Shown: positions 25,021-34,423, counted from the first letter of the stretch. The stretch: 64,000 bases of DNA from Variovorax sp. (GCA_025352265.1 JANXTS010000077.1:1-64000), one strand, 5' to 3'. A program made the numbers and translations. Notes: generated from the letters alone by a model not told the origin.

Positions 25021-26712
25021 ATGGCGCCACTCCTCTGGTCCCGGGGCGAACCGGGAACGGACTGGGGCGGCCTCGAAATCGCCAAGCGCGAGAGCTCCGC
25101 GTTGCTTCGGTTATGGCGCGGCTTCATGACAGCGCGCTATTTCGTGGCGGCCGTGCTGCTGGTGCTGCAGGTCATCACGCTGACGATCGGTCAGCCGGTG
25201 CATCGTGCCGCCATTGCGGTGTCGATTGCGTACCTCGTCGCAACGCTGCTCGGCTCGCGCTATGCCCGCTTTCAGCCGCCCATTCGCGGCATGGGACCGA
25301 CCTGGTTTGCGACGGTCGGGATCGATCTCGCGACCTTTACGCTGCTGCAGTTGTTGCAGGTCGGCAGCATCAACTACACGCCGCTTTTTGCACTGCCGGT
25401 GCTGATGGGCGCAGTGCTCGGCACCGTGTCGGTCGGTCTTGGAACCACTGCCGCGGTGACCTTGCTTCTGCTGGCGGACGCGGCCTGGAACTGGTTGCAG
25501 CAACCGTCCGATTCGTCGACGCGCTTCGTGCAGGCGGCGCTCACCGGCACCGGACTGTTCGTGGTGGCGCTGCTAGCGCACGAACTCTCGCGGCGGCTGG
25601 CGCGCGAAGAGGCGTTGGCGGCGCGCAATCGCAGCTCGGCGCAAATGCACGCGCAGGTCAACGATCTGGTGATCGAAACGCTGACCGAAGGCGTGCTGGT
25701 GATCGACAGTTTCGGTCGCGTGCATGCGGCCAATCCGGCGGCCGACGAGATTTTGGGACAGGGCCTGGCCAGCATGCTGCCGCCCTTTCCACTCGACACC
25801 CATCCGGCGTGGCAGCCGCTGGCGGCGCTTGCGTCGCAGACATTTTTGCGGCGCGCTCCGCAATCGCATGAGGTGCCGGTGGCGCAGGCGCAGGGGGCAC
25901 CGCGCGAGGTGCGCGTACGCACGCGCCTTACACCGCCCAGCGAGCGCGGCTTCGACAGCCTGTGCGTGATGTTCCTGCAAGACCTGCGCGAACTCGAAGC
26001 ACGCATCCGCACCGAAAAGCTGGCCGCGATGGGCCGCATGTCGGCTGCCGTCGCGCACGAAATCCGCAATCCGCTGGCGGCCATCACGCAGGCGAGCGGG
26101 CTGCTCGCCGAAGACCTGGTCGACCCCGCCCACCGCAAGCTGACTAGCATGGTGCAGCACAACGCACAGCGGCTGGCGCGCATCGTCGACGATGTGCTCG
26201 ACGTGGCGCGAGCGCGGCAGCAACGTATCGAACCACTGGGCGACATGGTCGAACTCGACAGCACGGTGCGCATGCTGACTGAAGAATGGGTGCGCCAGTC
26301 GAAGCGCAACGGCGTGCTGGTGATGCTGGCGACCGGCAGCCGCGATGTACGCTTCGACGTCGAACACCTGCGGCGCATCCTGGTGAATCTGCTCGACAAC
26401 GCCGCACGCTACGCTGGTGAGCGCGATGGGTCGATTCAGGTCAGCACGTTGACCGATGACCGCGACCGCGCGCATCTGCAAGTGTGGAGCGACGGTGCCC
26501 CTCTCGAAACCGCAGTACAGCGACATCTGTTCGAACCATTCTTTTCATCGGAGAGCCGCTCCAGCGGTCTCGGACTGTTCATTTGCCGCGTGTTGTGCGA
26601 GCGGCACGGCGCGACCATCGGCTACGAGCGCCGCGCGCTTGCCGTGAATGGGCCTGAGGGCAACGATTTCTTCGTTTCGTTTGCACCGGCGGAAACGCGG
26701 CTGACACAATAG
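25021..26712 (+). CDS. pilS: Sensor histidine kinase PilS
   Basis: The 563-residue kinase starts with a hydrophobic region of about six membrane helices (FVAAVLLVLQVITLTIG to TGLFVVALLAHELS), then a PAS-like segment (VLVIDSFGRVHAANPAADEILGQ), the phospho-acceptor box VAHEIRNPLAAITQAS (His about 346), NLLDNAARYAG and GLGLFICRVLCERHGA. ATG 25021 is used; a TTG nine bases earlier would overlap the previous stop. In type IV pilus systems PilS senses pilin level and controls PilR phosphorylation. The pilin gene is not in the window. Confidence 0.93.
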   Translation: MAPLLWSRGEPGTDWGGLEIAKRESSALLRLWRGFMTARYFVAAVLLVLQVITLTIGQPVHRAAIAVSIAYLVATLLGSRYARFQPPIRGMGPTWFATVGIDLATFTLLQLLQVGSINYTPLFALPVLMGAVLGTVSVGLGTTAAVTLLLLADAAWNWLQQPSDSSTRFVQAALTGTGLFVVALLAHELSRRLAREEALAARNRSSAQMHAQVNDLVIETLTEGVLVIDSFGRVHAANPAADEILGQGLASMLPPFPLDTHPAWQPLAALASQTFLRRAPQSHEVPVAQAQGAPREVRVRTRLTPPSERGFDSLCVMFLQDLRELEARIRTEKLAAMGRMSAAVAHEIRNPLAAITQASGLLAEDLVDPAHRKLTSMVQHNAQRLARIVDDVLDVARARQQRIEPLGDMVELDSTVRMLTEEWVRQSKRNGVLVMLATGSRDVRFDVEHLRRILVNLLDNAARYAGERDGSIQVSTLTDDRDRAHLQVWSDGAPLETAVQRHLFEPFFSSESRSSGLGLFICRVLCERHGATIGYERRALAVNGPEGNDFFVSFAPAETRLTQ

Positions 26713-26716
26713 GCGC

Positions 26717-28336
26717 GTGAGCATTCCCAACCCATCGTCGACAGCGTCCGCGCCGCAAGCGCAGACCGCGCAACCTGCGCACATCCTCGTGGTCGACGAC
26801 GAACCCGACCTGCGCACGCTCTACGAACTGACATTGCTGCGCGAAGGCTACAAGGTCGATGCGGCCGGTAGCGTGGCCGAGGCGATGCAGCATCTGACGG
26901 CCGAGCGCTTCGATGCGGTGATCACCGACATGCGACTGCCCGATGGGCTCGGCATGGAAATATTGCAGCGCATCCAGAACGACCAGCGCAGCGAACGGTG
27001 CGTGGTCATGACGGCCTACGGGTCCGCCGAAAACGCCGTCGAAGCCCTGAAGGCCGGCGCCTTCGACTACCTCACCAAGCCGGTCGATCTGAAGCAATTT
27101 CGAGCCGTTGTGGCATCTGCCGTCCAGCAACATGCATCGCCGGTGAAGGTTGTGCGAACGGCGGCCAGCATCGATACGGGCGCCAGCAAATCGGCGGTCG
27201 TGGCGGCGAGCGGACTGGCGGCGCTGGCCCGTCTCGTAGGTGATTCGGAGCCGATGCGAATCGTCAAGTCGCGTATCGCCAAGGTCGCGCGCGGGATGGC
27301 CCCAGTGCTGGTGCGCGGTGAGTCGGGTACCGGCAAGGAACTGGTCGCACGCGCCGTGCACGCCTGCAGCCAGCGCAGCGACGGTCCTTTCGTCGCGGTC
27401 AACTGCGGCGCCATTCCGGAGAACCTGCTTGAGGCGGAATTCTTCGGTGCGCGCAAGGGCTCCTACACCGGCTCCTCGCAAGATCGCGACGGTTACTTTC
27501 AGGCGGCGCGTGGCGGCACGTTGTTTTTAGATGAGATCGGCGACCTGCCGATCGCCATGCAGTCGAAGTTGCTCCGCGCCATCCAGGAACGCAATGTGCG
27601 GCCGATCGGCTCGACGCAGGAAGACGCGGTCGATGTGCGTATCGTCAGCGCGACACACAAAGACCTGCATGCCGAAGTGCTGGCGAGCCGGTTTCGGCAA
27701 GACCTGTTCTATCGGCTCAACGTGATCGAGATCGCCGTGCCCGCGTTGCGCGAGCGGCGTGAAGATCTGCCCGCTCTCTGCACCGCGCTCCTGGAGCGCA
27801 TCGCGCACGAGGCTGGCATGCCGGTACCGACGCTGTCGGCCGATGTGCTGCGCCGGCTCGCATTGCATCCGTTGAACGGCAACGTTCGCGAGCTGGAGAA
27901 TCTGCTGCATCGCGCCGTTGCTTTGAACGATGGCGATGAGCTGCATCTGGATTTGATGGGATCGGATTCGGGGCTCGCGAGCCTGGCGGCCATCGCCGCC
28001 GTGGCGAATTCGACCATGGTCGATACAACAGCGACCAGCCGCGCGGCAAACATGACCGATCTGCACGATGTCCCCATCGGCTCGAACCAAACGACCGCTG
28101 CGCTGCAAGAAGCAGCGAAGCCAGCGCCGCCTGCAGTTCCCTCCGACCTGCAGACCTACCTGGACCAACAGGAACGCGAGATCCTCGTGCGTGCGCTGCA
28201 TGAAAGCGGCTTCAATCGCACAGCAGCGGCGGCGCGACTTGGCCTAAGCTTGCGGCAGATCCGTTATCGCATCGCCCGTCTCGGCATCGCGACGCCTAAT
28301 GGCGACGATGGACACGGCGTCACCATCGATGAGTGA
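26717..28336 (+). CDS. pilR: Sigma-54-dependent response regulator PilR
   Basis: The 539-residue protein has a receiver (ILVVDDEPDL; Asp about 71 in VITDMRLPDG), an AAA+ domain (Walker A GESGTGKE; Walker B LFLDEIGDLP) and a Fis-type helix-turn-helix (FNRTAAAARLGLSLRQIRYRIARLGI). A long Ala/Thr-rich linker precedes the HTH. The sigma-54 contact loop reads GSYTGS (about 248-253) where GAFTGA is usual. It starts at GTG 26717, four bases after pilS, and its end overlaps ampD. In pilus systems PilR activates the sigma-54 pilA promoter. Confidence 0.94.
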   Translation: MSIPNPSSTASAPQAQTAQPAHILVVDDEPDLRTLYELTLLREGYKVDAAGSVAEAMQHLTAERFDAVITDMRLPDGLGMEILQRIQNDQRSERCVVMTAYGSAENAVEALKAGAFDYLTKPVDLKQFRAVVASAVQQHASPVKVVRTAASIDTGASKSAVVAASGLAALARLVGDSEPMRIVKSRIAKVARGMAPVLVRGESGTGKELVARAVHACSQRSDGPFVAVNCGAIPENLLEAEFFGARKGSYTGSSQDRDGYFQAARGGTLFLDEIGDLPIAMQSKLLRAIQERNVRPIGSTQEDAVDVRIVSATHKDLHAEVLASRFRQDLFYRLNVIEIAVPALRERREDLPALCTALLERIAHEAGMPVPTLSADVLRRLALHPLNGNVRELENLLHRAVALNDGDELHLDLMGSDSGLASLAAIAAVANSTMVDTTATSRAANMTDLHDVPIGSNQTTAALQEAAKPAPPAVPSDLQTYLDQQEREILVRALHESGFNRTAAAARLGLSLRQIRYRIARLGIATPNGDDGHGVTIDE

Positions 28337-28973
28337 CAGGGCAGGTGAGCGCGCCAGCGAGAGCAGGCGTGAAGATGTAACCGCCAATGCAGATGACGCG
28401 ATCCTTTGGACCGCGGGTTGGTACCGCTTTGCCCGGCCACTGCAATCGCCCAATTTCGGTCTACGCCCTGTCGCCGCGAACATCGATTTGATCGTGTTGC
28501 ATTCGATCAGCCTGCCACCCGCGCACTATGCCGGCGATGAAGTGCAGCAGCTCTTCACCAACCGCCTCGACTGGGACGCACACCCGTACTTCGCAAGCAT
28601 TCGCGGCATCGAGGTGTCGTCGCATTTCTACGTGCGACGCGACGGTGAACTCTGGCAGTTCGTCAGCTGCGACGATCGCGCTTGGCACGCCGGGCCATCG
28701 GCATGGCGCGGCCGCACCAACTGCAACGACGATTCGGTCGGCATTGAGCTCGAAGGGCTCGAAGGCGAGTCGTTCGAAGACTCGCAATATGAAACGTTGG
28801 CCAGCTTGTGCCCCGCCATCGCGCAGCACTATCCGATCGCTTTCGTGGCCGGCCACGAGCACATCGCACCCGGGCGCAAACAAGACCCGGGACCAGGCTT
28901 CGCATGGCGGCGTCTCCGCGACGCAACGGGCTGGAAAAAAGAGATGTTCCCCGAGGTCGCTGTCGGACCTTGA
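28329..28973 (+). CDS. ampD: 1,6-anhydro-N-acetylmuramyl-L-alanine amidase AmpD
   Basis: AmpD is a cytoplasmic zinc amidase that removes the stem peptide from anhydromuropeptides in cell-wall recycling. Visible are the amidase-2 motifs LIVLHSISLPP (zinc His), SSHFYVRRDGELWQFV, RTNCNDDSVGIELEG and the C-terminal GHEHIAPGRKQDPGPGF with the second zinc His and Asp. ATG 28329 overlaps the pilR stop; in-frame ATGs at 28299 and 28308 are alternatives. The 215-residue length is slightly above the family norm because of an N-terminal extension of about 25 polar residues. Confidence 0.92.
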   Translation: MSDRAGERASESRREDVTANADDAILWTAGWYRFARPLQSPNFGLRPVAANIDLIVLHSISLPPAHYAGDEVQQLFTNRLDWDAHPYFASIRGIEVSSHFYVRRDGELWQFVSCDDRAWHAGPSAWRGRTNCNDDSVGIELEGLEGESFEDSQYETLASLCPAIAQHYPIAFVAGHEHIAPGRKQDPGPGFAWRRLRDATGWKKEMFPEVAVGP

Positions 28974-29014
28974 TAACGCGCCACGAATCGGGCGGGCGGC
29001 ACGGTTTCGCATCG

Positions 29015-29068
29015 CAGCAACCATGCGGTTCGCAGGTGCAAAAGCGGTCGAAAACCGCATGGCTGCTG
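29015..29068. repeat. 16-base inverted repeat downstream of ampD
   Basis: The arm CAGCAACCATGCGGTT (29015-29030) pairs with AACCGCATGGCTGCTG (29053-29068) with one mismatch across a 22-base loop. No T-run follows, so it is not a standard intrinsic terminator; it could stabilise the 3' end of the ampD message. Confidence 0.6.
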
Positions 29069-29181
29069 GGTTGGAATATGGTGGGAAAGCTACCACGCCG
29101 CATGCCCGGCAGCTACAGCGTCCCGTACGCTGCAAACCAGCAACATGTGCAGTTTTTCACAAACGTTGAAGTTCGTCGAAA

Positions 29182-29197
29182 ACACTACATCTAGTGG
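29182..29197 (+). promoter_or_regulatory. NrdR box 1
   Basis: ACACTACATCTAGTGG matches 13 of 16 positions of the palindromic NrdR consensus ACACTATATATAGTGT. It is the upstream member of a tandem pair before nrdA. Confidence 0.8.
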
Positions 29198-29212
29198 TTG
29201 TGGGGCCCTCGG

Positions 29213-29228
29213 ACCCTAGATATAGTGT
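29213..29228 (+). promoter_or_regulatory. NrdR box 2
   Basis: ACCCTAGATATAGTGT matches 14 of 16 positions of the NrdR consensus. It starts 31 bases after box 1, which places both on the same face of the helix as is typical of NrdR-controlled ribonucleotide reductase promoters. Confidence 0.85.
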
Positions 29229-29319
29229 GCCGTCCGGAACAAATGCCTGAGTGGCCCCGGAATCGAACGCCGACCACCGATGTCCGCGTCCCCAACAAGA
29301 ATTGCCAACCGAGGACAGA

Positions 29320-32289
29320 ATGCAAACAGCCCCGAACACACCGTCCGCATCGCGCAACGCGCCATCTACCAACGGCAGCCCCAACGCCACCAGTAGCGCC
29401 CGCGACATCGCTGGATCGCTTTCAGGCAATGCGCTCGCGCACTACCAGATCATTCGCCGCAACGGCGCGGTAGTCCCGTTCGAACCGAACAAAATCGCGA
29501 TCGCGATGATGAAGGCCTTTCTGGCCGTGCACGGCACGCAAGGCGCCGCGTCTGCCAGCGTGCGCGAGACCGTCGACGGTCTTACGCAAGCAGTCGTGCG
29601 CGCCATGGTGCGCTCGCGTCCGGGCGGTGGCACCTTCCACATCGAAGACGTGCAGGACTCGGTCGAACTCGGCCTGATGCGCGGCGGCCACCACGAAATT
29701 GCGCGTGCCTATGTGCTGTACCGCGAACGCCGCACGCAAGAGCGCGCCAAGCAAGGCGCACAAGACGCGCCGGTCGCACCGACCATTCATGTGCTCGACC
29801 GCGGCGAGCGAGTCGCGCTCGACCTGAACGAACTCAAGGGCCTGATCGAGTCCGCCTGCGAAGGTCTTGGCGACAGCATCACCGCCGCGCCGATCGAGGC
29901 CGAGACGATGCGCAACCTGTACGACGGGGTGCCGCTCGACGAGGTCTACAAGGCTTCGATCCTGGCGGCCCGGACGCTGATCGAAAAAGATCCTGACTAC
30001 ACCTTCGCAACTGCACGCCTTTTGCTGCACACGATCTTCAAGGAAATCCTGGGCCGCGAAGTGATGCCGGTCGAGCGCTCGCAAGCCTACGTCGACTACT
30101 TTCCGCAGTTCATCAAGAAGGGCGTCGACAACGAACTGCTCGACGAGAAACTGCTGCAGTACGACTTGCCTCGCCTGGCTGCCGCGCTCAAGGCCGAGCG
30201 CGATATGCAGTTCGACTACCTCGGCCTGCAAACGCTGTACGACCGCTACTTCCTGCACATTCGCAAAGACCGCATCGAATTGCCGCAGGCGTTCTTCATG
30301 CGCGTCGCCATGGGCCTGTCGCTTGGTGAGATCGACCGCGAAGCGCGCGCCATCGAGTTCTACGAAGTGCTGTCGTCGTTCGACTTTATGTCGAGCACGC
30401 CGACGCTGTTCAACGCCGGCACACTGCGCTCGCAACTTTCGAGCTGCTACCTGACGACGGTGCCCGACAACCTCGACGGCATTTACGAATCGATCAAGGA
30501 AAACGCGCTGCTGTCAAAGTTCGCGGGCGGCCTGGGTAACGACTGGACTCGGGTGCGCGCACTCGGCAGCCACATCAAGGGCACCAACGGCGAATCGCAG
30601 GGCGTCGTGCCCTTCCTCAAGGTCGTCAACGACACGGCCGTGGCTGTGAATCAGGGCGGCAAGCGCAAGGGCGCGGTTTGCACCTACCTCGAAACGTGGC
30701 ACCTCGACATCGAAGAGTTCCTGGAACTGCGCAAGAACACCGGTGACGACCGCCGCCGCACGCACGACATGAACACCGCCAACTGGATCCCCGACCTCTT
30801 CATGCGCCGCGTGATGGAAAAGGGCACCTGGACGCTGTTCTCGCCCAACAACGTGCCCGACCTGCACGACCTCTTCGGCGCCGACTTCGAGCGCGCCTAC
30901 GTTGCTTACGAAGAGCGGGCAGCACGCGGCGACATCAAGCCGAGCCGCACGCTGCCGGCCGCCGATCTGTGGCGAAAGATGCTCACGATGTTGTTCGAAA
31001 CCGGACACCCGTGGATCACCTTCAAGGACGCGTGCAACGTGCGCTCGCCGCAGCAGCATGCCGGCGTCGTGCATTCGTCGAACCTTTGCACCGAGATCAC
31101 GCTCAACACCAGCGACACCGAAACCGCAGTCTGCAACCTGGGCTCGGTGAACCTGCCGCAGCATCTGAAAGACGGAAAGGTCGACCACGAGAAGTTGAAG
31201 CGCACGATCTCGACGGCCATGCGCATGCTCGATAACGTGATCGACATCAACTACTACGCCGTCAAGAAGGCACGCGACTCCAACCTGCGCCATCGTCCGG
31301 TCGGTCTGGGTGTGATGGGTTTCCAGGACGCGCTTTACGAGCTGCGCATTCCGTACGCTTCGCAAGAGGCCGTTGAATTCGCCGACGTGTCGATGGAGGC
31401 CATCTGCTACCACGCGTACTGGGCATCGACCGATCTTGCCAAGGAGCGCGGCAAGTACTCCAGCTACAAGGGCTCGCTGTGGGACAAGGGCGTGCTGCCG
31501 ATCGACACGCTCGACATGCTTGAAAAGGAACGGGGCGGTTATGTCGAAGTGGACCGCTCGTCGACGCTCGACTGGGACGCGCTGCGCCAGAAGATCAAGG
31601 CCGACGGCATGCGCAATTCGAACTGCACTGCGATCGCGCCGACCGCGACCATCTCGAACATCATCGGTGTCGACGCATCGATCGAACCGTGCTTTGGCAA
31701 CCTGTCGGTCAAGTCGAATCTGTCGGGCGAGTTCACTGTCATCAACCATTACCTGGTGCGAGATCTGAAGCGCCTCGGTTTGTGGGACGACGTGATGGTC
31801 ATGGACCTGAAGCACTTCGATGGTTCGCTGCGCCCGATAGATCGTGTGCCGCAAGACATCAAGGCTCTCTACGCCACTGCATTCGAAGTCGAAACGACGT
31901 GGCTGGTCGAAGCCGCCTCACGTCGCCAGAAGTGGATCGACCAGGCGCAGTCGCTCAACATCTACATGGCCGGTGCATCGGGCAAGAAGCTCGACGACAC
32001 ATACAAGCTCGCGTGGTTGCGTGGCCTGAAGACCACCTACTACCTTCGCACGCAGAGCGCGACGCACGCTGAAAAATCGACGGTGCAATCTGGTCGTCTT
32101 AATGCGGTGTCTTCGGGCAGCACGAGCAGCGATGCGTCGTCGAACATGTCTTCGAGCATGTCGGGCGCATCGGGCATGAGCGCACTCGATGCTGCTGCAC
32201 TCGCGGCGCAAATGCAGTTGAGCTCGATACCGCAAACCGACATCGCGTTTTGCGGCGTCGACGATCCGACGTGCGAAGCATGTCAATGA
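29320..32289 (+). CDS. nrdA: Class Ia ribonucleoside-diphosphate reductase, alpha subunit
   Basis: The 989-residue protein reduces ribonucleotides with the NrdB radical subunit. An N-terminal ATP-cone (IIRRNGAVVPFEPNKIAIAMMKAF) provides allosteric control. Active-site features include SSCYLTTVPDNLDGI, GGLGNDWTRVRALGSHIKGT, NLCTEITLNTS with the Asn/Cys/Glu triad, and a C-terminal redox pair (TCEACQ). ATG 29320 follows GAGGACAG and gives an N-terminus with a Thr/Ser/Asn-rich unstructured lead. The protein also has a Ser-rich spacer (SSGSTSSDASSNMSSSMSGAS) before the C-terminal cysteines. Control by NrdR is indicated by two boxes upstream. Confidence 0.97.
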   Translation: MQTAPNTPSASRNAPSTNGSPNATSSARDIAGSLSGNALAHYQIIRRNGAVVPFEPNKIAIAMMKAFLAVHGTQGAASASVRETVDGLTQAVVRAMVRSRPGGGTFHIEDVQDSVELGLMRGGHHEIARAYVLYRERRTQERAKQGAQDAPVAPTIHVLDRGERVALDLNELKGLIESACEGLGDSITAAPIEAETMRNLYDGVPLDEVYKASILAARTLIEKDPDYTFATARLLLHTIFKEILGREVMPVERSQAYVDYFPQFIKKGVDNELLDEKLLQYDLPRLAAALKAERDMQFDYLGLQTLYDRYFLHIRKDRIELPQAFFMRVAMGLSLGEIDREARAIEFYEVLSSFDFMSSTPTLFNAGTLRSQLSSCYLTTVPDNLDGIYESIKENALLSKFAGGLGNDWTRVRALGSHIKGTNGESQGVVPFLKVVNDTAVAVNQGGKRKGAVCTYLETWHLDIEEFLELRKNTGDDRRRTHDMNTANWIPDLFMRRVMEKGTWTLFSPNNVPDLHDLFGADFERAYVAYEERAARGDIKPSRTLPAADLWRKMLTMLFETGHPWITFKDACNVRSPQQHAGVVHSSNLCTEITLNTSDTETAVCNLGSVNLPQHLKDGKVDHEKLKRTISTAMRMLDNVIDINYYAVKKARDSNLRHRPVGLGVMGFQDALYELRIPYASQEAVEFADVSMEAICYHAYWASTDLAKERGKYSSYKGSLWDKGVLPIDTLDMLEKERGGYVEVDRSSTLDWDALRQKIKADGMRNSNCTAIAPTATISNIIGVDASIEPCFGNLSVKSNLSGEFTVINHYLVRDLKRLGLWDDVMVMDLKHFDGSLRPIDRVPQDIKALYATAFEVETTWLVEAASRRQKWIDQAQSLNIYMAGASGKKLDDTYKLAWLRGLKTTYYLRTQSATHAEKSTVQSGRLNAVSSGSTSSDASSNMSSSMSGASGMSALDAAALAAQMQLSSIPQTDIAFCGVDDPTCEACQ

Positions 32290-32433
32290 AGCGCGTTTGA
32301 TGTTCGCGGCATCGCCTGACATCACAACGCGATGCATGTGAGCAACATAACGACGAGATAAATGGAGCGCGATGTGAACGAGCACTTTCCAACTTACATC
32401 GTTGCTCAGATAATTTGAGCATTGGATTTTTCT

Positions 32434-33645
32434 ATGTTGACCTGGGACGAAGAAGTCAAGCCCTCCTTGCCAAAGGACATGCAACAAGGATTGCAGCACT
32501 CACCGAAAAGCGGCGCATCGAATGCACGCTCGATGGAGTTTTCGACGCCGAAAATTGCACCGGCTGTTCCGGTCTCTATATCGTCGGTCGCTGCATCATT
32601 TGCCATGTCAGCCGCAGCTCCGGTCGCGCGCCGCGTGCGTGCGGACGACAAACGCATCATCAACGGCCAGACCGACGTCAATCAACTCGTGCCCTTCAAG
32701 TACAAGTGGGCGTGGGAAAAGTACCTCGCCTCTTGCGCCAATCATTGGATGCCACAGGAAGTGAACATGACGCGCGACATCGCGTTGTGGAAAGACCCGA
32801 ACGGTCTGACCGAAGACGAACGCCGCATCGTGAAACGCAACCTCGGCTTTTTCGTGACGGCCGATTCGCTCGCTGCCAACAACATCGTGCTGGGCACCTA
32901 CCGCCATATCACCGCGCCCGAGTGCCGACAGTTCCTGTTGCGCCAGGCATTTGAAGAAGCCATCCACACACACGCCTACCAGTACATCGTCGAGTCGCTC
33001 GGCCTGGATGAGAGCGAGATCTTCAACGCCTACAACGAAGTGCCTTCGATTCGCGAGAAGGACCAGTTCCTGATCCCGTTCATCGAAGCCATCAGCGATC
33101 CTCTCTTCAAGACCGGCACGCACGAGACCGACCAAACCCTGCTCAAGTCGCTCATCGTGTTCGCCTGCCTGATGGAAGGCTTGTTCTTCTACGTCGGCTT
33201 CACGCAAATTCTGGCGCTGGGCCGCCAAAACAAGATGACCGGCGCCGCAGAGCAGTACCAGTACATCCTGCGCGACGAGTCGATGCACTGCAACTTCGGC
33301 ATCGACCTCATCAACCAGCTCAAGCTCGAGAACCCCGGCCTCTGGAACAGCGAGTTCAAGACCGAGATCAAGGCCCTCTTCATGACGGCCGTCGAGCTCG
33401 AATACAAGTACGCCGAAGACACCATGCCGCGCGGTGTGCTCGGCATGAACGCCTCCATGTTCAAGGGCTATCTGCGCTACATCGCCAACCGGCGCGCACA
33501 GCAGATCGGTCTCGAAACACTCTTCCCGAACGAAGAAAATCCGTTTCCCTGGATGAGCGAAATGATCGACCTGAAGAAAGAACGCAATTTCTTCGAGACC
33601 CGTGTCATCGAATACCAGTCGGGTGGTGCGCTCTCATGGGATTGA
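32434..33645 (+). CDS. nrdB: Class Ia ribonucleoside-diphosphate reductase, beta subunit
   Basis: NrdB carries the diiron-tyrosyl radical cofactor. Ligand-bearing segments are visible: [47 protein letters not shown]. The usual C-terminal residues for NrdA binding are present at the end ([13 protein letters not shown]). ATG 32434 gives 403 residues; the N-terminal 60 or so residues are a Ser/Ala/Pro-rich extension ahead of the conserved [20 protein letters not shown]. It lies 144 bases after nrdA with no terminator between, so it is probably co-transcribed. Confidence 0.96.
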   Translation: MLTWDEEVKPSLPKDMQQGLQHSPKSGASNARSMEFSTPKIAPAVPVSISSVAASFAMSAAAPVARRVRADDKRIINGQTDVNQLVPFKYKWAWEKYLASCANHWMPQEVNMTRDIALWKDPNGLTEDERRIVKRNLGFFVTADSLAANNIVLGTYRHITAPECRQFLLRQAFEEAIHTHAYQYIVESLGLDESEIFNAYNEVPSIREKDQFLIPFIEAISDPLFKTGTHETDQTLLKSLIVFACLMEGLFFYVGFTQILALGRQNKMTGAAEQYQYILRDESMHCNFGIDLINQLKLENPGLWNSEFKTEIKALFMTAVELEYKYAEDTMPRGVLGMNASMFKGYLRYIANRRAQQIGLETLFPNEENPFPWMSEMIDLKKERNFFETRVIEYQSGGALSWD

Positions 33646-33732
33646 ATTTTTTCAACAAAAATAAATGAGTTCAAGAATTGCTTTCGCCGTCGATTGCGCC
33701 AAAGAGCGCGGCACGGATGAAAGCGCAGGTGT

Positions 33733-33765
33733 TCATGGTGCTGGGCTTGATCCAACACCATGAAT
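33733..33765. repeat. Inverted repeat between nrdB and the histone-like gene
   Basis: TTCATGGTG (33733-33741) and CACCATGAA (33757-33765) are perfect complements, and an inner TGG/CCA can extend the stem. No T-run follows on either strand. It could be an operator or an RNA hairpin in the leader of the histone-like gene. Confidence 0.55.
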
Positions 33766-33838
33766 CGCTTCACGTTCACAAGCGGACGAGAAGTGCTTCA
33801 AGAGGTTGATTTTTCAACTTGATCAAGGAGAAATAGAA

Positions 33839-34363
33839 ATGGCAACTGCAAAGAAAGCGCCGGCTAAGAAAGCCGCTGCAAAGAAGGCTCCGGCAAAGAA
33901 GATCGTGGCCGCTAAGAAGGCTCCCGCCAAGAAGGTAGCCGCGAAGAAGGTAGCCGCCAAGAAGGCTCCGGCCAAAAAGGTCGCTGCCAAGAAGGCTCCG
34001 GCAAAGAAGGCTCCGGCTAAAAAAGTAGCCGCCAAGAAGGCTCCGGCCAAAAAGGTCGCTGCCAAGAAGGCTCCGGCTAAGAAGGCTGCCGCCAAGAAGG
34101 CTCCTGCGAAAAAAGCTGCTGCAAAGAAGGCCCCTGCCAAGAAGGCTCCTGCGAAAAAGGCCGCGGCTAAAAAGACCGCTGCCAAGAAAGCAGCGAAAAA
34201 GCCCGCTGCCAAGCCTGCCCCTGCTGCGAAGTCTGCACCCGCCAAGAAGGCTGTTGTGAAGGCACCTGCAAAGGCAGCCGTGGCGCCCTCCCCTGCGCCC
34301 GCAGCGCAGACGACGCTGAACCCTCAGGCTGCATGGCCATTTCCGACGGCCAGCAAGCCCTGA
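33839..34363 (+). CDS. Histone H1-like DNA-binding protein (Lys/Ala/Pro repeats)
   Basis: The 174-residue protein is built almost entirely of [13 protein letters not shown] repeats from residue 3 to about 130, followed by a more varied Ala/Pro tail and the conserved end [14 protein letters not shown]. Such proteins occur across Burkholderiales and resemble the C-terminal tail of eukaryotic histone H1; they probably bind DNA non-specifically through Lys residues. ATG 33839 has AAGGAG nine bases upstream. The gene has its own downstream terminator and is separated from nrdB by 193 bases with an inverted repeat. Confidence 0.92.
   Translation: MATAKKAPAKKAAAKKAPAKKIVAAKKAPAKKVAAKKVAAKKAPAKKVAAKKAPAKKAPAKKVAAKKAPAKKVAAKKAPAKKAAAKKAPAKKAAAKKAPAKKAPAKKAAAKKTAAKKAAKKPAAKPAPAAKSAPAKKAVVKAPAKAAVAPSPAPAAQTTLNPQAAWPFPTASKP
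33845..34215 (+). repeat. Degenerate tandem repeats encoding K-K-A-P-A-K-K units
   Basis: Repeats built on GCC-AAG-AAG-GCT-CCG-GCC and GTC-GCT-GCC variants run through most of the histone-like gene. The near-identity of successive units makes copy-number change by slippage likely between strains. Confidence 0.85.
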
Positions 34364-34385
34364 GTTCACTCAGCGGCCTCAAGGC

Positions 34386-34423
34386 AAAAAGCCCGACACC
34401 TCACGGTGTCGGGCTTTTTTTTT
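34386..34423. terminator. Bidirectional intrinsic terminator after the histone-like gene
   Basis: GCCCGACACC and GGTGTCGGGC form a perfect 10-base stem around a TCAC loop, with A5 before and T9 after it. It serves the histone-like gene and, in the other direction, the convergent kinase gene. Confidence 0.95.

Larger units (their letters stand above)
28974..29319 (+). promoter_or_regulatory. 346-base region between ampD and nrdA with NrdR operators
   Basis: The region contains a long imperfect inverted repeat just after ampD (29015-29068), two NrdR-box-like palindromes (29182-29197 and 29213-29228) and about 90 bases of leader before nrdA. No convincing -35/-10 pair could be fixed by eye; the promoter is expected close to or overlapping the NrdR boxes. 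Confidence 0.6.

Noticed and set aside
33776..34369. Long minus-strand frames opposite the histone-like gene, coding Ala/Phe/Leu or Ser/Leu/Arg repeats
   Set aside because: They are the reverse reading of the Lys/Ala/Pro repeats and simply reflect the repeat composition.
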